NCBI GenBank assembly: GCA_032622095.1
Contig: CP136061.1
Coordinates: 265,266,077 to 265,330,076, forward strand
Direction of reading: 5' to 3'
Origin: Siphonodentalium dalli
Taxonomy: Eukaryota; Mollusca; Scaphopoda; Gadilida; Siphonodentaliidae
DNA: 64,000 bases
Part shown: piece by piece, positions 38,759-52,030 of the stretch
Position numbering within the stretch: the first letter of the stretch is position 1
How the letters are laid out: the number at the start of each line of letters is the position of its first letter
Notes under the pieces: generated by a model
What the model saw: only the letters and a program-made list of their open reading frames with translations
The model's database searches: none
Told to the model about the DNA's origin: nothing
Made by a program: the position numbers and the translations under genes

Positions 38759-40707
38759 ATAATAATGAAAAATAATCGAAAAAGGGCCATAACTCTGTCA
38801 AAATATATTGGACCAACATCCGGATAGCATTATTTTTAGTAGACCTTAGATGCCTACATTCGCTAGAGATTTCGCGGTCCTCCTCCCATTAGTTTCTGAG
38901 TATTTCCAATTAAACAGAAAACGGCCGCAGTAGAAAAACAATATACTTCCTTGGTTACACCATGGAAGTATAATAATAGGGCAAATCATGAGCTCAATAA
39001 ATCGCAGTTAAGGGACGGAAAATATGAATTAGGATGATTATATCTTTCCCTTAACATGTGTGGGTTGATCTCAAGTGTTTGGGAGTGACCCCACCCCTGC
39101 CTCGAAATTGGGTGACGGGATTGGGAAATAGTCAAACCCGGCCCAAAATGCGAATTTTGAGAGCCCGTAACTCCGTTATTTTCCAATGGATTTAAAAATT
39201 GTTTTGAGTATTGTGATCAGCTACTTACATTGATTATTTGTTATAAATTTTGTCTGATTCAGAGACGAATAACATTTTGTTTATTGGAAAGAATACGGGC
39301 CCACATTCAAAGTTTGAGGGCCCAAATCTCCGCCATTTTTTAACGGATTTACAATCTGTTTTCAGTTTTATGATCAACGTGTATGGTATATGTTATATAT
39401 CAAGTTTCATATGATTCGGAGACGAAATAAATTTTGGTACCCCGGACCACCCCTCCCCTGACCCACAACACTGAACCGACACTGGCAAAATTTGGCTCAT
39501 CGCGTGCTCTCTTCAGACCGCACGCATTGGCGTATCAGTTGACATCCAAAGTTTGACATCTTCGGAGGAGATGTGATCACAAGCATATGGGGCCAAATTT
39601 GCATTGTTTGAAGGCCCACAACTCTGACATTTTTCAATGGATTTTCGAAATTCTTTCAGTTTCTAGATCGGTTGGCGGTATGGATGTTATATTCCAAGTT
39701 TCATCCGATTCGGAGAAGAATACAAAATTGGTACCCCGGACCACCCCTCCCCTGACCCACAACACTGAACCGACACTGGCAAAATTTGGCCCATCGCGTG
39801 CTCTCTTCAGACCGCACGCACTGGGATATCAGACGACATCCAAAGTTCGACATCTTCGGAGGAGATAGGGTCACAAGCACATGGGACCAAATTGCAAACT
39901 TTGAGGGCCCGTAACTCTTGCATTTCTTCTCGGATTACAAAAATCCTTTCCGGTATGGGTTTGTTTTCGTTCAGGGAATCTACATACTTAAATAGATGAA
40001 TGTCAATAATAAAAAAAAATTGCGAAAATATTGCCCCCACCCCAGTGTAAAAATATATGTCCAACCCTGTCAAATTTTCTTCCTCGGACTAAGCTGACAA
40101 CGGTCAACACGACTACAAAAACCAAATACAGTTATCTGGAATGATACGGGAGGACAACAGAGTACAATAAAATAGAGGTTTGCCAACTATGGGCGGTAAC
40201 TCTTCAGGGAAAGGGCGGACCCAAGTTTTTATGCCCGTGGGCAGTAGTGCATATCGAGATGTGCATACGGTCTAATTTTCGATGCTCTGCTTCTTATAAT
40301 TTCCGAGATAATAAAATGACATTTTTTCAAATAAAGGGAGATAACTCCTCGGGGAAAACGCGGACAATATTCGTTATGCGACGATGGCATACAACTCTTT
40401 GATCCCAAGATACGTACCAAGTTTTAGTGTGCTACTCCTGGTACTTTTCGAGTAATAAGGGTTGCAAAAGTGTCCAGTATAATAATAATAATAATAATAA
40501 TGAAAAATAATCGAAAAAGGGCCATAACTCTGTCAAAATATATTGGACCAACATCCGGATAGCATTATTTTTAGTAGACCTTAGATGCCTACATTCGCTA
40601 GAGATTTCGCGGTCCTCCTCCCATTAGTTTCTGAGTATTTCCAATTAAACAGAAAACGGCCGCAGTAGAAAAACAATATACTTCCTTGGTTACACCATGG
40701 AAGTATA
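38759..40707 (-). mobile_element. Element Y, right part: displaced leader and 5' unit
   Basis: Leader 38759-38972 (palindrome 38942-38972) is of the A2-type sequence that fits the interrupted Y body at 10924-12445. One full unit, 38973-40707, follows and ends in palindrome 40677-40707, the Y 5' end. After it comes a B-type leader, that of host Z. Confidence 0.72.
40677..40707 (-). other. 5' terminus of element Y
   Basis: An A-type palindrome is followed by ATAATAGTGAAAAATAAA, the start of a B leader. The family switch is exactly at the palindrome end, so Y (A family) lies in Z (B family). Confidence 0.75.
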
Positions 40708-41321
40708 ATAATAGTGAAAAATAAAAAATTGAATAACAATATACTTCCATATTAAAATATGTAAGTATAATAAGGGAATCGCTCGGAATTGATTGGAATG
40801 TCGATAGTATGGTTTATTGACATTTCTGTGTTCAGTTGGAAAGTTCTGGTGTGACCCCCACCCATGCCTCGAAATTTGATGACGCGGGTAGAAAAGTCGC
40901 CATATATCGGCCAATTTTCGAGATATCGAGCTAATATTTGCGCCATTGTGTTCGTATTTTATGCCCCTATAATATTTACTAGGGTTTTGGTGAGGTATTG
41001 CGCCGATATTTTACTATGTAGGCCAATATGTATGTTTCTGGTTCATACTTTTTTGAATATCTCCGGACTCATTCGACATAATGCAGCAAATGAATAATCG
41101 TTTAAAAGAGCTAAAAATTCCCCATCGAATGATACCAAACACGTCACGATTGGTTGAAGAAATATAAATTCATAGTGCTTTCCCTGTAAACTTGAAAAAA
41201 GGAAAGGGCCACCATTTCTACATTTGTCAACCGATTCACAAAATTCACGCACGATAATACTTAGTACATCCTACATATACTTCACAACCATTTTGGTTAA
41301 AATCGGCGACAAAAAAAAAAT
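40708..41321 (-). mobile_element. Element Z, part 1: leader and truncated B body
   Basis: The B leader and palindrome (40740-40769) carry the Z-private arm change ATATGTAAG instead of ATATGGAAG. About 550 bp of B body follow and stop at an A-run plus TTG, where the sequence continues as mid-body A module. The rest of this Z body is missing. Confidence 0.78.
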
Positions 41322-43370
41322 TGCCAACTATGGGCGGTAACTCTTCAGGGAAAGGGCGGACCCAAGTTTTTATGCCCGTGGGCAGTAGTGCATATCGAGA
41401 TGTGCATACGGTCTAATTTTCGATGCTCTGCTTCTTATAATTTCCGAGATAATAAAATGACATTTTTTCAAATAAAGGGAGATAACTCCTCGGGGAAAAC
41501 GCGGACAATATTCGTTATGCGACGATGGCATACAACTCTTTGATCCCAAGACACGTACCAAGTTTTAGTGTGCTACTCCTGGTACTTTTCGAGTAATAAG
41601 GGTTGCAAAAGTGTCCAGTATAATAATAATAATAATAATAATGAAAAATAATCGAAAAAGGGCCATAACTCTGTCAAAATATATTGGACCAACATCCGGA
41701 TAGCATTATTTTTAGTAGACCTTAGATGCCTACATTCGCTAGAGATTTCGCGGTCCTCCTCCCATTAGTTTCTGAGTATTTCCAATTAAACAGAAAACGG
41801 CCGCAGTAGAAAAACAATATACTTCCTTGGTTACACCATGGAAGTATAATAATAGGGCAAATCATGAGCTCAATAAATCGCAGTTAAGGGACGGAAAATA
41901 TGAATTAGGATGATTATATCTTTCCCTTAACATGTGTGGGTTGATCTCAAGTGTTTGGGAGTGACCCCACCCCTGCCTCGAAATTGGGTGACGGGATTGG
42001 GAAATAGTCAAACCCGGCCCAAAATGCGAATTTTGAGAGCCCGTAACTCCGTTATTTTCCAATGGATTTAAAAATTGTTTTGAGTATTGTGATCAGCTAC
42101 TTACATTGATTATTTGTTATAAATTTTGTCTGATTCAGAGACGAATAACATTTTGTTTATTGGAAAGAATACGGGCCCACATTCAAAGTTTGAGGGCCCA
42201 AATCTCCGCCATTTTTTAACGGATTTACAATCTGTTTTCAGTTTTATGATCAACGTGTATGGTATATGTTATATATCAAGTTTCATATGATTCGGAGACG
42301 AAATAAATTTTGGTACCCCGGACCACCCCTCCCCTGACCCACAACACTGAACCGACACTGGCAAAATTTGGCTCATCGCGTGCTCTCTTCAGACCGCACG
42401 CATTGGCGTATCAGTTGACATCCAAAGTTTGACATCTTCGGAGGAGATGTGATCACAAGCATATGGGGCCAAATTTGCATTGTTTGAAGGCCCACAACTC
42501 TGACATTTTTCAATGGATTTTCGAAATTCTTTCAGTTTCTAGATCGGTTGGCGGTATGGATGTTATATTCCAAGTTTCATCCGATTCGGAGAAGAATACA
42601 AAATTGGTACCCCGGACCACCCCTCCCCTGACCCACAACACTGAACCGACACTGGCAAAATTTGGCCCATCGCGTGCTCTCTTCAGACCGCACGCACTGG
42701 GATATCAGACGACATCCAAAGTTCGACATCTTCGGAGGAGATAGGGTCACAAGCACATGGGACCAAATTGCAAACTTTGAGGGCCCGTAACTCTTGCATT
42801 TCTTCTCGGATTACAAAAATCCTTTCCGGTATGGGTTTGTTTTCGTTCAGGGAATCTACATACTTAAATAGATGAATGTCAATAATAAAAAAAAATTGCG
42901 AAAATATTGCCCCCACCCCAGTGTAAAAATATATGTCCAACCCTGTCAAATTTTCTTCCTCGGACTAAGCTGACAACGGTCAACACGACTACAAAAACCA
43001 AATACAGTTATCTGGAATGATACGGGAGGACAACAGAGTACAATAAAATAGAGGTTTGCCAACTATGGGCGGTAACTCTTCAGGGAAAGGGCGGACCCAA
43101 GTTTTTATGCCCGTGGGCAGTAGTGCATATCGAGATGTGCATACGGTCTAATTTTCGATGCTCTGCTTCTTATAATTTCCGAGATAATAAAATGACATTT
43201 TTTCAAATAAAGGGAGATAACTCCTCGGGGAAAACGCGGACAATATTCGTTATGCGACGATGGCATACAACTCTTTGATCCCAAGATACGTACCAAGTTT
43301 TAGTGTGCTACTCCTGGTACTTTTCGAGTAATAAGGGTTGCAAAAGTGTCCAGTATAATAATAATAATAA
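41322..43370 (-). mobile_element. Element Q, part 1: A-family remnant without its 3' segment
   Basis: It begins inside an A body at TTGCCAACTATGGGCGG, runs through a leader (palindrome 41818-41848) and a full body (41849-43370, 1522 bp), and stops at (AAT)n against the A2 CTAG. Its displaced leader lies at 52031-52244. The unique 3' segment and CTAG of Q were evidently lost in the deletion at 41321. Confidence 0.65.
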
Positions 43371-43394
43371 CTAGAGGTCAGATTCCATGGAATC
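43371..43394 (-). other. A2 3' terminus: palindrome + CTAG
   Basis: CTAG (43371-43374), six bases, then palindrome GATTCCATGGAATC (43381-43394), identical to the A1 end. The host side is (AAT)n. Confidence 0.75.
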
Positions 43395-43434
43395 AGATAT
43401 ACTTCCATGGTATTCCATCCCATCCCATCCCATC

Positions 43435-43693
43435 CCGACCTGACCTTGGTCTTCAAAATGGTCAATCGAAGGTCAAATCGGGTAAAACATGCGGATTTCC
43501 ACGAAATTTGATACCTAGGGGTACTTTTGTCCGGGGAGTCTTTTGGGCGGGTCAAGTCGTGACCCCGACCTGACATTGACATTCGAAATGGTAAGTTCAA
43601 GGTAAAATCGAGTAAAACGATCGGATTTCGACGAAATTTTATACCTAGGAAAACTTTTGTCCGGGGAGTGTTTTGGACAGGTCAAATCGTGAC
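43435..43693 (-). repeat. Two inverted ~130-bp units, copy in A2
   Basis: This corresponds to 12510-12768 with few substitutions. It is an internal fragment of the family represented at 63582-64000, in the opposite orientation. Confidence 0.75.
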
Positions 43694-44563
43694 AATAGGT
43701 TACTTTTACAGTAGAGCGGACATACCTATATAGTATATCGGTGAGCATATTCATGCATTTGCCTTGCTTCTTGCTAAGTCCGTTTGAATTTGCGTCATGA
43801 AGAGAGGGTTTGAATTTGAGTAATATATATCACCCGTCACAACGTTATACGCTACCAGGGTTAAACCGTTCAATATAAATCATTAAAAAGTGTACTAATC
43901 TTGCGTTTATATACTACTTATCACATCCACTCATCGAAAAGTTTTTATCTCAATATATGATTTTCGGAGTAATTTTGCCCATTTGATCTTCGGTGGAATT
44001 TTCCAAATCTGAACCCACCCGACACAAACACTCCCTTGAGCAGGTTGCGTTTATATTAGAGAGGTCAAATTTTAGAGTCATACCTACAGTATACCGGCTT
44101 ATGTACCACCGCATTAAACTCGCTCCTACATCGGCCCGTTTGGATTTGGGGCTAAAAATCGGCTAGTGATAGACTACAGAAGTATACATATTTATGATAT
44201 ATAGCGTTGTCACGAGTAAACCGTTCCGTTCCATCTGAAAATTAGAAAATTGCGCTCTAGATGCGCGTGAACACTAGCTATCAGATGTACTCGTCAACAA
44301 AAAAATTCTCGATGTTTGAATTTGAAGTATAGCGGTCAAGATTTGGGGGGGGGGCGTGAATAGAATATCCAAATGTACCTGCTACGGCATTACCTTGCTC
44401 TTTAATTAGCCCTTTTGGATTTGGTGGGAAGAATAGGTGCATTTTCCTGTTCCCCGTATAGCGGAAAGGGGTATATATATATACTAGAAGGTGACCCGAC
44501 TTCGTCCGGGCTATTCAAAAACCAAATTTCAAGTCGATTGCTCCAACCGTTTCCTAGATCTGG

Positions 44564-44807
44564 TCTGCGCATGCGCGAAGCTGGTGTCGCGCGTGCTCGG
44601 CGACCCGATAAAATTCGTATCCGGGGCAAGATACATTCACATACCAAATTTAAAGTCAATATCTCAACCCGTTTCCGAGATCTCGTCTGCGCATGCGCGA
44701 AGCTGGCGTCGCACGTGCTCGGCGACCCGATAAAATTCGTATCCGGGGCAAGATACATTCACATACCAAATTTCAAGTCGATAGCTACACCCGTTTCCGA
44801 GATATAT
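44564..44807. repeat. Two 122-bp repeats inside Helitron D copy 1
   Basis: The units start TCTGCGCATGCGCGAAGCTGG at 44564 and 44686 and contain GATAAAATTCGTATCCGGGG and ACCAAATTT. The equivalent pair in copy 2 is about 45418-45660. Internal tandem repeats are usual in non-autonomous Helitrons. Confidence 0.9.
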
Positions 44808-45291
44808 AGCCCAATGTCATTTGCGGATACCTCGGCCGGTGATGAGTTAACGCGACACAGTCAAATGCATCGGCAGGGTGAGAGTTAACGTAATCTAACT
44901 TTATGACCTCTGACGACGTCATAGAATTTACGCATTGATTTTATCCCGATAAAAGCATTGTACCACTTGTACCTAATAATTGAGGCAGATAACTAAAACG
45001 GATACATACATATTATATATCGTTGGAAAGATGAAGCCACACAGATTCTAACCGTGCAAATTATATAACTGGCAATTTATTATTCGCGCTATATCGAATC
45101 GATTTGTGAGCACCGAACTGAAATATATTAGCGCAAAAACGGCGTAAAAATAGATTTGACCTCCGCACGTGAAAAGTTGACCTCGCACGGACAAATAAAT
45201 ATGCCTATGTTCGTCTCCGGCCGAAAACACATCCAAATACCAAATTTCATCGAAATTGGCTTAGTCGTTTTCGAGTCCATCGATTTCAAAC

Positions 45292-45336
45292 ACACACACA
45301 CACACACACACAAACAAACAAACACATACACACACA
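45292..45336. repeat. (CA)n microsatellite in Helitron D
   Basis: A CA run grades into CAAA and CACATA repeats, near the 5' (minus-strand) end of Helitron D copy 1. The counterpart in copy 2 is at about 46144-46183, with a different length. Confidence 0.9.
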
Positions 45337-45359
45337 GATCTTTCAAAATATATAATAGA

Positions 45360-46142
45360 CTAGAAGGTGACCCGACTTCGTCCGGGCTATTAACAAACCA
45401 AATTTCAAGTCGATTGCTCTGCGCATGCGCGAAGCTGGTGTCGCACGTGCTCGGCGACCCGATAAAATTCGTATCCGGGGCAAGATACATTCACATACCA
45501 AATTTAAAGTCAATATCTCAACCCGTTTCCGAGATCTCGTCTGCGCATGCGCGAAGCTGGCGTCGCACGTGCTCGGCGACCCGATAAAATTCGTATCCGG
45601 GGCAAGATACATTCACATACCAAATTTCAAGTCGATAGCTACACCCGTTTACGTGATATATAGCCCAATGTCATTTGCGGATACCTCGTCGGTGATGAGT
45701 TAACGCGACACAGTCAAATGCATCGGCAGGGTGAGAGTTAACGTAATCTAACTTTATGACCTCTGACGACGTCATAGAAATTACGCATTGATTTTATCCT
45801 GATAAAAGCATCGTACCACTTGTACCTAATAATTGAGGCAGATAACTAAAACGGATACATACATATTATATATCGTTGGAAAGATGAAGCCACACAGATT
45901 CTAACCGTGCAAATTATATGACTGGCAATTTATTATTCGCGCTATATCGAATCGATTTGTGAGCACCGAACTGAAATATATTAGCGCAAAAACGGCGTAA
46001 AAATAGATTTGACCTCCGCACGTGAAAAGTTGACCTCGCACGGACAAATAAATATGCCTATGTTCGTCTCCGGCCGAAAATATCCTAAAATACCAAATTT
46101 CATCGAAATTGGCTTAGTCGTTTTCGAGTCCATCGATTTCAA

Positions 46143-46173
<31 letters not shown>

Positions 46174-46208
46174 AACACATACACAGATCTTTCAAAATAT
46201 ATAATAGA
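45360..46208 (-). mobile_element. Helitron D, copy 2 (849 bp), head-to-tail with copy 1
   Basis: It has the same termini as copy 1. Its CTAG (45363-45360) joins the TCTATT start of copy 1 directly, giving CTAG|TCTATT on the minus strand. Relative to copy 1 it lacks ~22 bp near 45420 and differs in the (CA)n. The host resumes at 46209. The uninterrupted site exists at 13548-13560. Confidence 0.85.
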
Positions 46209-46218
46209 TAGTCACGCA

Positions 46219-46761
46219 TTTCAATCAGTTTGGATATAAAGTTTAAATATACACAGTTATATGCCTATATATTTAATACTAATATATTTTCTTATAAATT
46301 AATAGCGCAGTGCGTAGCTGAGTGGTCAGAGCGTCAAACCTTCAGTTTGTGTTTTTATTGCGACGTGAGTTCGAATCCCGTCAAATTATCTTTTTTTATT
46401 TTTTATTTTTAACATGTTTTGGTGTATTTTAATCATCAAATACGAATAATACCAAACTAAAGATAATGTAAAGATGCTTTTTATATTCGATTTCAATCAG
46501 TTTGGATATAAAGTTTAAATATACACAGTTATATGCCTACATATTTAATACTAATATATTTTCTTATAAATTAACAGCGCGCTGCGTAGCCGAGTGGAGA
46601 GAGCGTCAAACATTCAGTTTGTGTTTTATTGCGACGTGAGTTCGAATCCCGTCAAATTATCTTTTTTTATTTTTTATTTTTAACATGTTTTGGTGTATTT
46701 TAATCATCAAATACGAATAATACCAAACTAAAGATAATGTAAAGATGCTTTTTATATTCGA
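46219..46761 (+). mobile_element. tRNA-like SINE dimer, copy 2
   Basis: Two ~272-bp direct repeats (46219-46490 and 46491-46761) are paralogous to 13568-14110. Box A-like TAGCTGAGTGG and TAGCCGAGTGG and box B GTTCGAATCC are present in both. It was inherited with the A 3' segment and is not a second independent insertion. Confidence 0.62.
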
Positions 46762-47660
46762 TAAATAACTAGAATATAAACAATATACAAATTGATCTTA
46801 CGAAACTGATGATGTTTGCATGTTTCTATGTGTTTATCGTTGTTATCGCAAATGGAATAATTGGCTATACGTCGTCATTACGTTAGTAGAAATATACACC
46901 ATATAACGAAGTCTTGTGTGATCAAATTAATGTAATGTTTGTATTTTGTTTGGTTGTATATGATATGCAGTGCGTTGAAGATGCGAAAGAAAATACAAAA
47001 GTGAAATGCACGCACGCAGATAGCTCATGACACACTATACACGATAAAATGATAATTTACCACACACCATGGGCTACACAATTTACGAATAGGTGGGTTT
47101 ATATTAAAATCCAAGTTATTTGCTTTATAACGGCTCCGATATGAACTCATACCAATATAGCACTCTGGAAATGATTGTTGGTATTCGACGGGCGTTCTAT
47201 CAGTTCTCTGGTAGAGGAATGAGACTGGCCCGCGGCATGACGGGTGTATTCGAATCGGAGGTAGGTTCCATCCCACGGAGGATGGGGTAGCCGGAGGAAG
47301 GAGAGAGGGGAGTGACAAATTTTTGGCGTATATATAGATAATATATATTATATATATAAGCGGAATTATTTTGAAGAGCTCTTTTCACTTGACTGAGAAA
47401 AAAATAATGTTCTAAGTCCAAAAGTTTTGGTTGAAATATTGGAGCCTTTTTCAAAAAGTGAAAACAAAATGAACGACTTTTCTGGAACAGGGCGATTTCG
47501 ATCCGTTTTGGACTCTGGATTCCCCAAAAGTTATCTCCGTTTCGCGTGTAGCATAATATGACTTTTATGAATAAGTAACGGATAGTTTGGGGAATGAGAT
47601 GTGAGCTTGTACAACATTCGTTCATAGTTCGCGAATTACATTTGGATAGACATATTTCTG

Positions 47661-50600
47661 TTATATCCCAAATTTCATATGATTCTGAGAAGAATTAAAA
47701 ATTGGTACCGCAGACCACCCCTCCCCTGACCCACAATACTGGACCGACACTTGCAAACTTTGAGGGCCCGTAACTCTTGCATTTCTTCTCGGATTACAAA
47801 AATCCTTTCCGGTATGGGTTTGTTTTCGTTCAGGGAATCTACATACTTAAATAGATGAATGTCAATAATAAAAAAAAATTGCGAAAATATTGCCCCCACC
47901 CCAGTGTAAAAATATATGTCCAACCCTGTCAAATTTTCTTCCTCGGACTAAGCTGACAACGGTCAACACGACTACAAAAACCAAATACAGTTATCTGGAA
48001 TGATACGGGAGGACAACAGAGTACAATAAAATAGAGGTTTGCCAACTATGGGCGGTAACTCTTCAGGGAAAGGGCGGACCCAAGTTTTTATGCCCGTGGG
48101 CAGTAGTGCATATCGAGATGTGCATACGGTCTAATTTTCGATGCTCTGCTTCTTATAATTTCCGAGATAATAAAATGACATTTTTTCAAATAAAGGGAGA
48201 TAACTCCTCGGGGAAAACGCGGACAATATTCGTTATGCGACGATGGCATACAACTCTTTGATCCCAAGATACGTACCAAGTTTTAGTGTGCTACTCCTGG
48301 TACTTTTCGAGTAATAAGGGTTGCAAAAGTGTCCAGTATAATAATAATAATAATAATGAAAAATAATCGAAAAAGGGCCATAACTCTGTCAAAATATATT
48401 GGACCAACATCCGGATAGCATTATTTTTAGTAGACCTTAGATGCCTACATTCGCTAGAGATTTCGCGGTCCTCCTCCCATTAGTTTCTGAGTATTTCCAA
48501 TTAAACAGAAAACGGCCGCAGTAGAAAAACAATATACTTCCTTGGTTACACCATGGAAGTATAATAATAGGGCAAATCATGAGCTCAATAAATCGCAGTT
48601 AAGGGACGGAAAATATGAATTAGGATGATTATATCTTTCCCTTAACATGTGTGGGTTGATCTCAAGTGTTTGGGAGTGACCCCACCCCTGCCTCGAAATT
48701 GGGTGACGGGATTGGGAAATAGTCAAACCCGGCCCAAAATGCGAATTTTGAGAGCCCGTAACTCCGTTATTTTCCAATGGATTTAAAAATTGTTTTGAGT
48801 ATTGTGATCAGCTACTTACATTGATTATTTGTTATAAATTTTGTCTGATTCAGAGACGAATAACATTTTGTTTATTGGAAAGAATACGGGCCCACATTCA
48901 AAGTTTGAGGGCCCAAATCTCCGCCATTTTTTAACGGATTTACAATCTGTTTTCAGTTTTATGATCAACGTGTATGGTATATGTTATATATCAAGTTTCA
49001 TATGATTCGGAGACGAAATAAATTTTGGTACCCCGGACCACCCCTCCCCTGACCCACAACACTGAACCGACACTGGCAAAATTTGGCTCATCGCGTGCTC
49101 TCTTCAGACCGCACGCATTGGCGTATCAGTTGACATCCAAAGTTTGACATCTTCGGAGGAGATGTGATCACAAGCATATGGGGCCAAATTTGCATTGTTT
49201 GAAGGCCCACAACTCTGACATTTTTCAATGGATTTTCGAAATTCTTTCAGTTTCTAGATCGGTTGGCGGTATGGATGTTATATTCCAAGTTTCATCCGAT
49301 TCGGAGAAGAATACAAAATTGGTACCCCGGACCACCCCTCCCCTGACCCACAACACTGAACCGACACTGGCAAAATTTGGCCCATCGCGTGCTCTCTTCA
49401 GACCGCACGCACTGGGATATCAGACGACATCCAAAGTTCGACATCTTCGGAGGAGATAGGGTCACAAGCACATGGGACCAAATTGCAAACTTTGAGGGCC
49501 CGTAACTCTTGCATTTCTTCTCGGATTACAAAAATCCTTTCCGGTATGGGTTTGTTTTCGTTCAGGGAATCTACATACTTAAATAGATGAATGTCAATAA
49601 TAAAAAAAAATTGCGAAAATATTGCCCCCACCCCAGTGTAAAAATATATGTCCAACCCTGTCAAATTTTCTTCCTCGGACTAAGCTGACAACGGTCAACA
49701 CGACTACAAAAACCAAATACAGTTATCTGGAATGATACGGGAGGACAACAGAGTACAATAAAATAGAGGTTTGCCAACTATGGGCGGTAACTCTTCAGGG
49801 AAAGGGCGGACCCAAGTTTTTATGCCCGTGGGCAGTAGTGCATATCGAGATGTGCATACGGTCTAATTTTCGATGCTCTGCTTCTTATAATTTCCGAGAT
49901 AATAAAATGACATTTTTTCAAATAAAGGGAGATAACTCCTCGGGGAAAACGCGGACAATATTCGTTATGCGACGATGGCATACAACTCTTTGATCCCAAG
50001 ATACGTACCAAGTTTTAGTGTGCTACTCCTGGTACTTTTCGAGTAATAAGGGTTGCAAAAGTGTCCAGTATAATAATAATAATAATAATGAAAAATAATC
50101 GAAAAAGGGCCATAACTCTGTCAAAATATATTGGACCAACATCCGGATAGCATTATTTTTAGTAGACCTTAGATGCCTACATTCGCTAGAGATTTCGCGG
50201 TCCTCCTCCCATTAGTTTCTGAGTATTTCCAATTAAACAGAAAACGGCCGCAGTAGAAAAACAATATACTTCCTTGGTTACACCATGGAAGTATAATAAT
50301 AGGGCAAATCATGAGCTCAATAAATCGCAGTTAAGGGACGGAAAATATGAATTAGGATGATTATATCTTTCCCTTAACATGTGTGGGTTGATCTCAAGTG
50401 TTTGGGAGTGACCCCACCCCTGCCTCGAAATTGGGTGACGGGATTGGGAAATAGTCAAACCCGGCCCAAAATGCGAATTTTGAGAGCCCGTAACTCCGTT
50501 ATTTTCCAATGGATTTAAAAATTGTTTTGAGTATTGTGATCAGCTACTTACATTGATTATATTTGTTATAAATTTTGTCTGATTCAGAGACGAATAACAT

Positions 50601-52030
50601 TTTGTTTATTGGAAAGAATACGGGCCCACATTCAAAGTTTGAGGGCCCAAATCTCCGCCATTTTTTAACGGATTTACAATCTGTTTTCAGTTTTATGATC
50701 AACGTGTATGGTATATGTTATATATCAAGTTTCATATGATTCGGAGACGAAATAAATTTTGGTACCCCCGGACCACCCCTCCCCTGACCCACAACACTGA
50801 ACCGACACTGGCAAAATTTGGCTCATCGCGTGCTCTCTTCAGACCGCACGCATTGGCGTATCAGTTGACATCCAAAGTTTGACATCTTCGGAGGAGATGT
50901 GATCACAAGCATATGGGGCCAAATTTGCATTGTTTGAAGGCCCACAACTCTGACATTTTTCAATGGATTTTCGAAATTCTTTCAGTTTCTAGATCGGTTG
51001 GCGGTATGGATGTTATATTCCAAGTTTCATCCGATTCGGAGAAGAATACAAAATTGGTACCCCGGACCACCCCTCCCCTGACCCACAACACTGAACCGAC
51101 ACTGGCAAAATTTGGCCCATCGCGTGCTCTCTTCAGACCGCACGCACTGGGATATCAGACGACATCCAAAGTTCGACATCTTCGGAGGAGATAGGGTCAC
51201 AAGCACATGGGACCAAATTGCAAACTTTGAGGGCCCGTAACTCTTGCATTTCTTCTCGGATTACAAAAATCCTTTCCGGTATGGGTTTGTTTTCGTTCAG
51301 GGAATCTACATACTTAAATAGATGAATGTCAATAATAAAAAAAAATTGCGAAAATATTGCCCCCACCCCAGTGTAAAAATATATGTCCAACCCTGTCAAA
51401 TTTTCTTCCTCGGACTAAGCTGACAACGGTCAACACGACTACAAAAACCAAATACAGTTATCTGGAATGATACGGGAGGACAACAGAGTACAATAAAATA
51501 GAGGTTTGCCAACTATGGGCGGTAACTCTTCAGGGAAAGGGCGGACCCAAGTTTTTATGCCCGTGGGCAGTAGTGCATATCGAGATGTGCATACGGTCTA
51601 ATTTTCGATGCTCTGCTTCTTATAATTTCCGAGATAATAAAATGACATTTTTTCAAATAAAGGGAGATAACTCCTCGGGGAAAACGCGGACAATATTCGT
51701 TATGCGACGATGGCATACAACTCTTTGATCCCAAGATACGTACCAAGTTTTAGTGTGCTACTCCTGGTACTTTTCGAGTAATAAGGGTTGCAAAAGTGTC
51801 CAGTATAATAATAATAATAATAATGAAAAATAATCGAAAAAGGGCCATAACTCTGTCAAAATATATTGGACCAACATCCGGATAGCATTATTTTTAGTAG
51901 ACCTTAGATGCCTACATTCGCTAGAGATTTCGCGGTCCTCCTCCCATTAGTTTCTGAGTATTTCCAATTAAACAGAAAACGGCCGCAGTAGAAAAACAAT
52001 ATACTTCCTTGGTTACACCATGGAAGTATA
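47661..52030 (-). repeat. A2 modules: partial body, leader and two full units
   Basis: The partial body (47661-48350) still has the ~70 bp missing in A1 (AATTAAAAATTGGTACC to GGACCGACACTTGC). Then come the leader with palindrome 48533-48563, unit 48564-50295 (1732 bp) and unit 50296-52030 (1735 bp). The last carries small private insertions (GATTATATTTGTT near 50559; an extra C near 50766). Confidence 0.9.
52000..52030 (-). other. 5' terminus of element A2
   Basis: An A-type palindrome is followed by a second full leader (52031-52244). It is the leader-leader junction matching the CTAG end at 43371. Confidence 0.72.

Larger units (their letters stand above)
44484..45359 (-). mobile_element. 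Helitron D, copy 1 (876 bp, non-autonomous)
   Basis: The minus strand starts TCTATTATATATTTTG at 45359. It ends with a hairpin (CCC-GAC/GTC-GGG around GAA, 44510-44495), seven bases and CTAG (44487-44484), followed by host T. The 5' TC, 3' hairpin, CTRR end and A/T insertion are the classical Helitron marks. Inside are two 122-bp repeats and a (CA)n stretch. There is no Rep/helicase ORF. The hairpin resembles the GACGAAGTCGGG type common in invertebrate non-autonomous Helitrons (recalled, not searched). Confidence 0.85.
43371..52030 (-). mobile_element. Element A2: complete A-family Helitron-like element carrying a Helitron dimer
   Basis: The minus-strand order is palindrome 52000-52030, units 50296-52030 and 48564-50295, leader ending in palindrome 48533-48563, partial body ~47661-48350, unique 3' segment 43371-~47660, CTAG. 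It is 8.66 kb including a 1.7-kb foreign Helitron pair. It sits in the (TTA)n of Q: body 41849-43370 on the left, leader 52031-52244 on the right. It has no coding capacity. Confidence 0.75.

Noticed and set aside
44415-44888. 157-codon ORF, the longest in the window
   Set aside because: It runs across the insertion border of Helitron D at 44484 and through its 122-bp repeats, so it is a chance frame of transposon sequence.
47200-47625. 141-codon minus-strand ORF in the A2 3' segment
   Set aside because: The A1 copy (14546-14973) is split over two frames by a small indel. The peptide shows no family I recognise.
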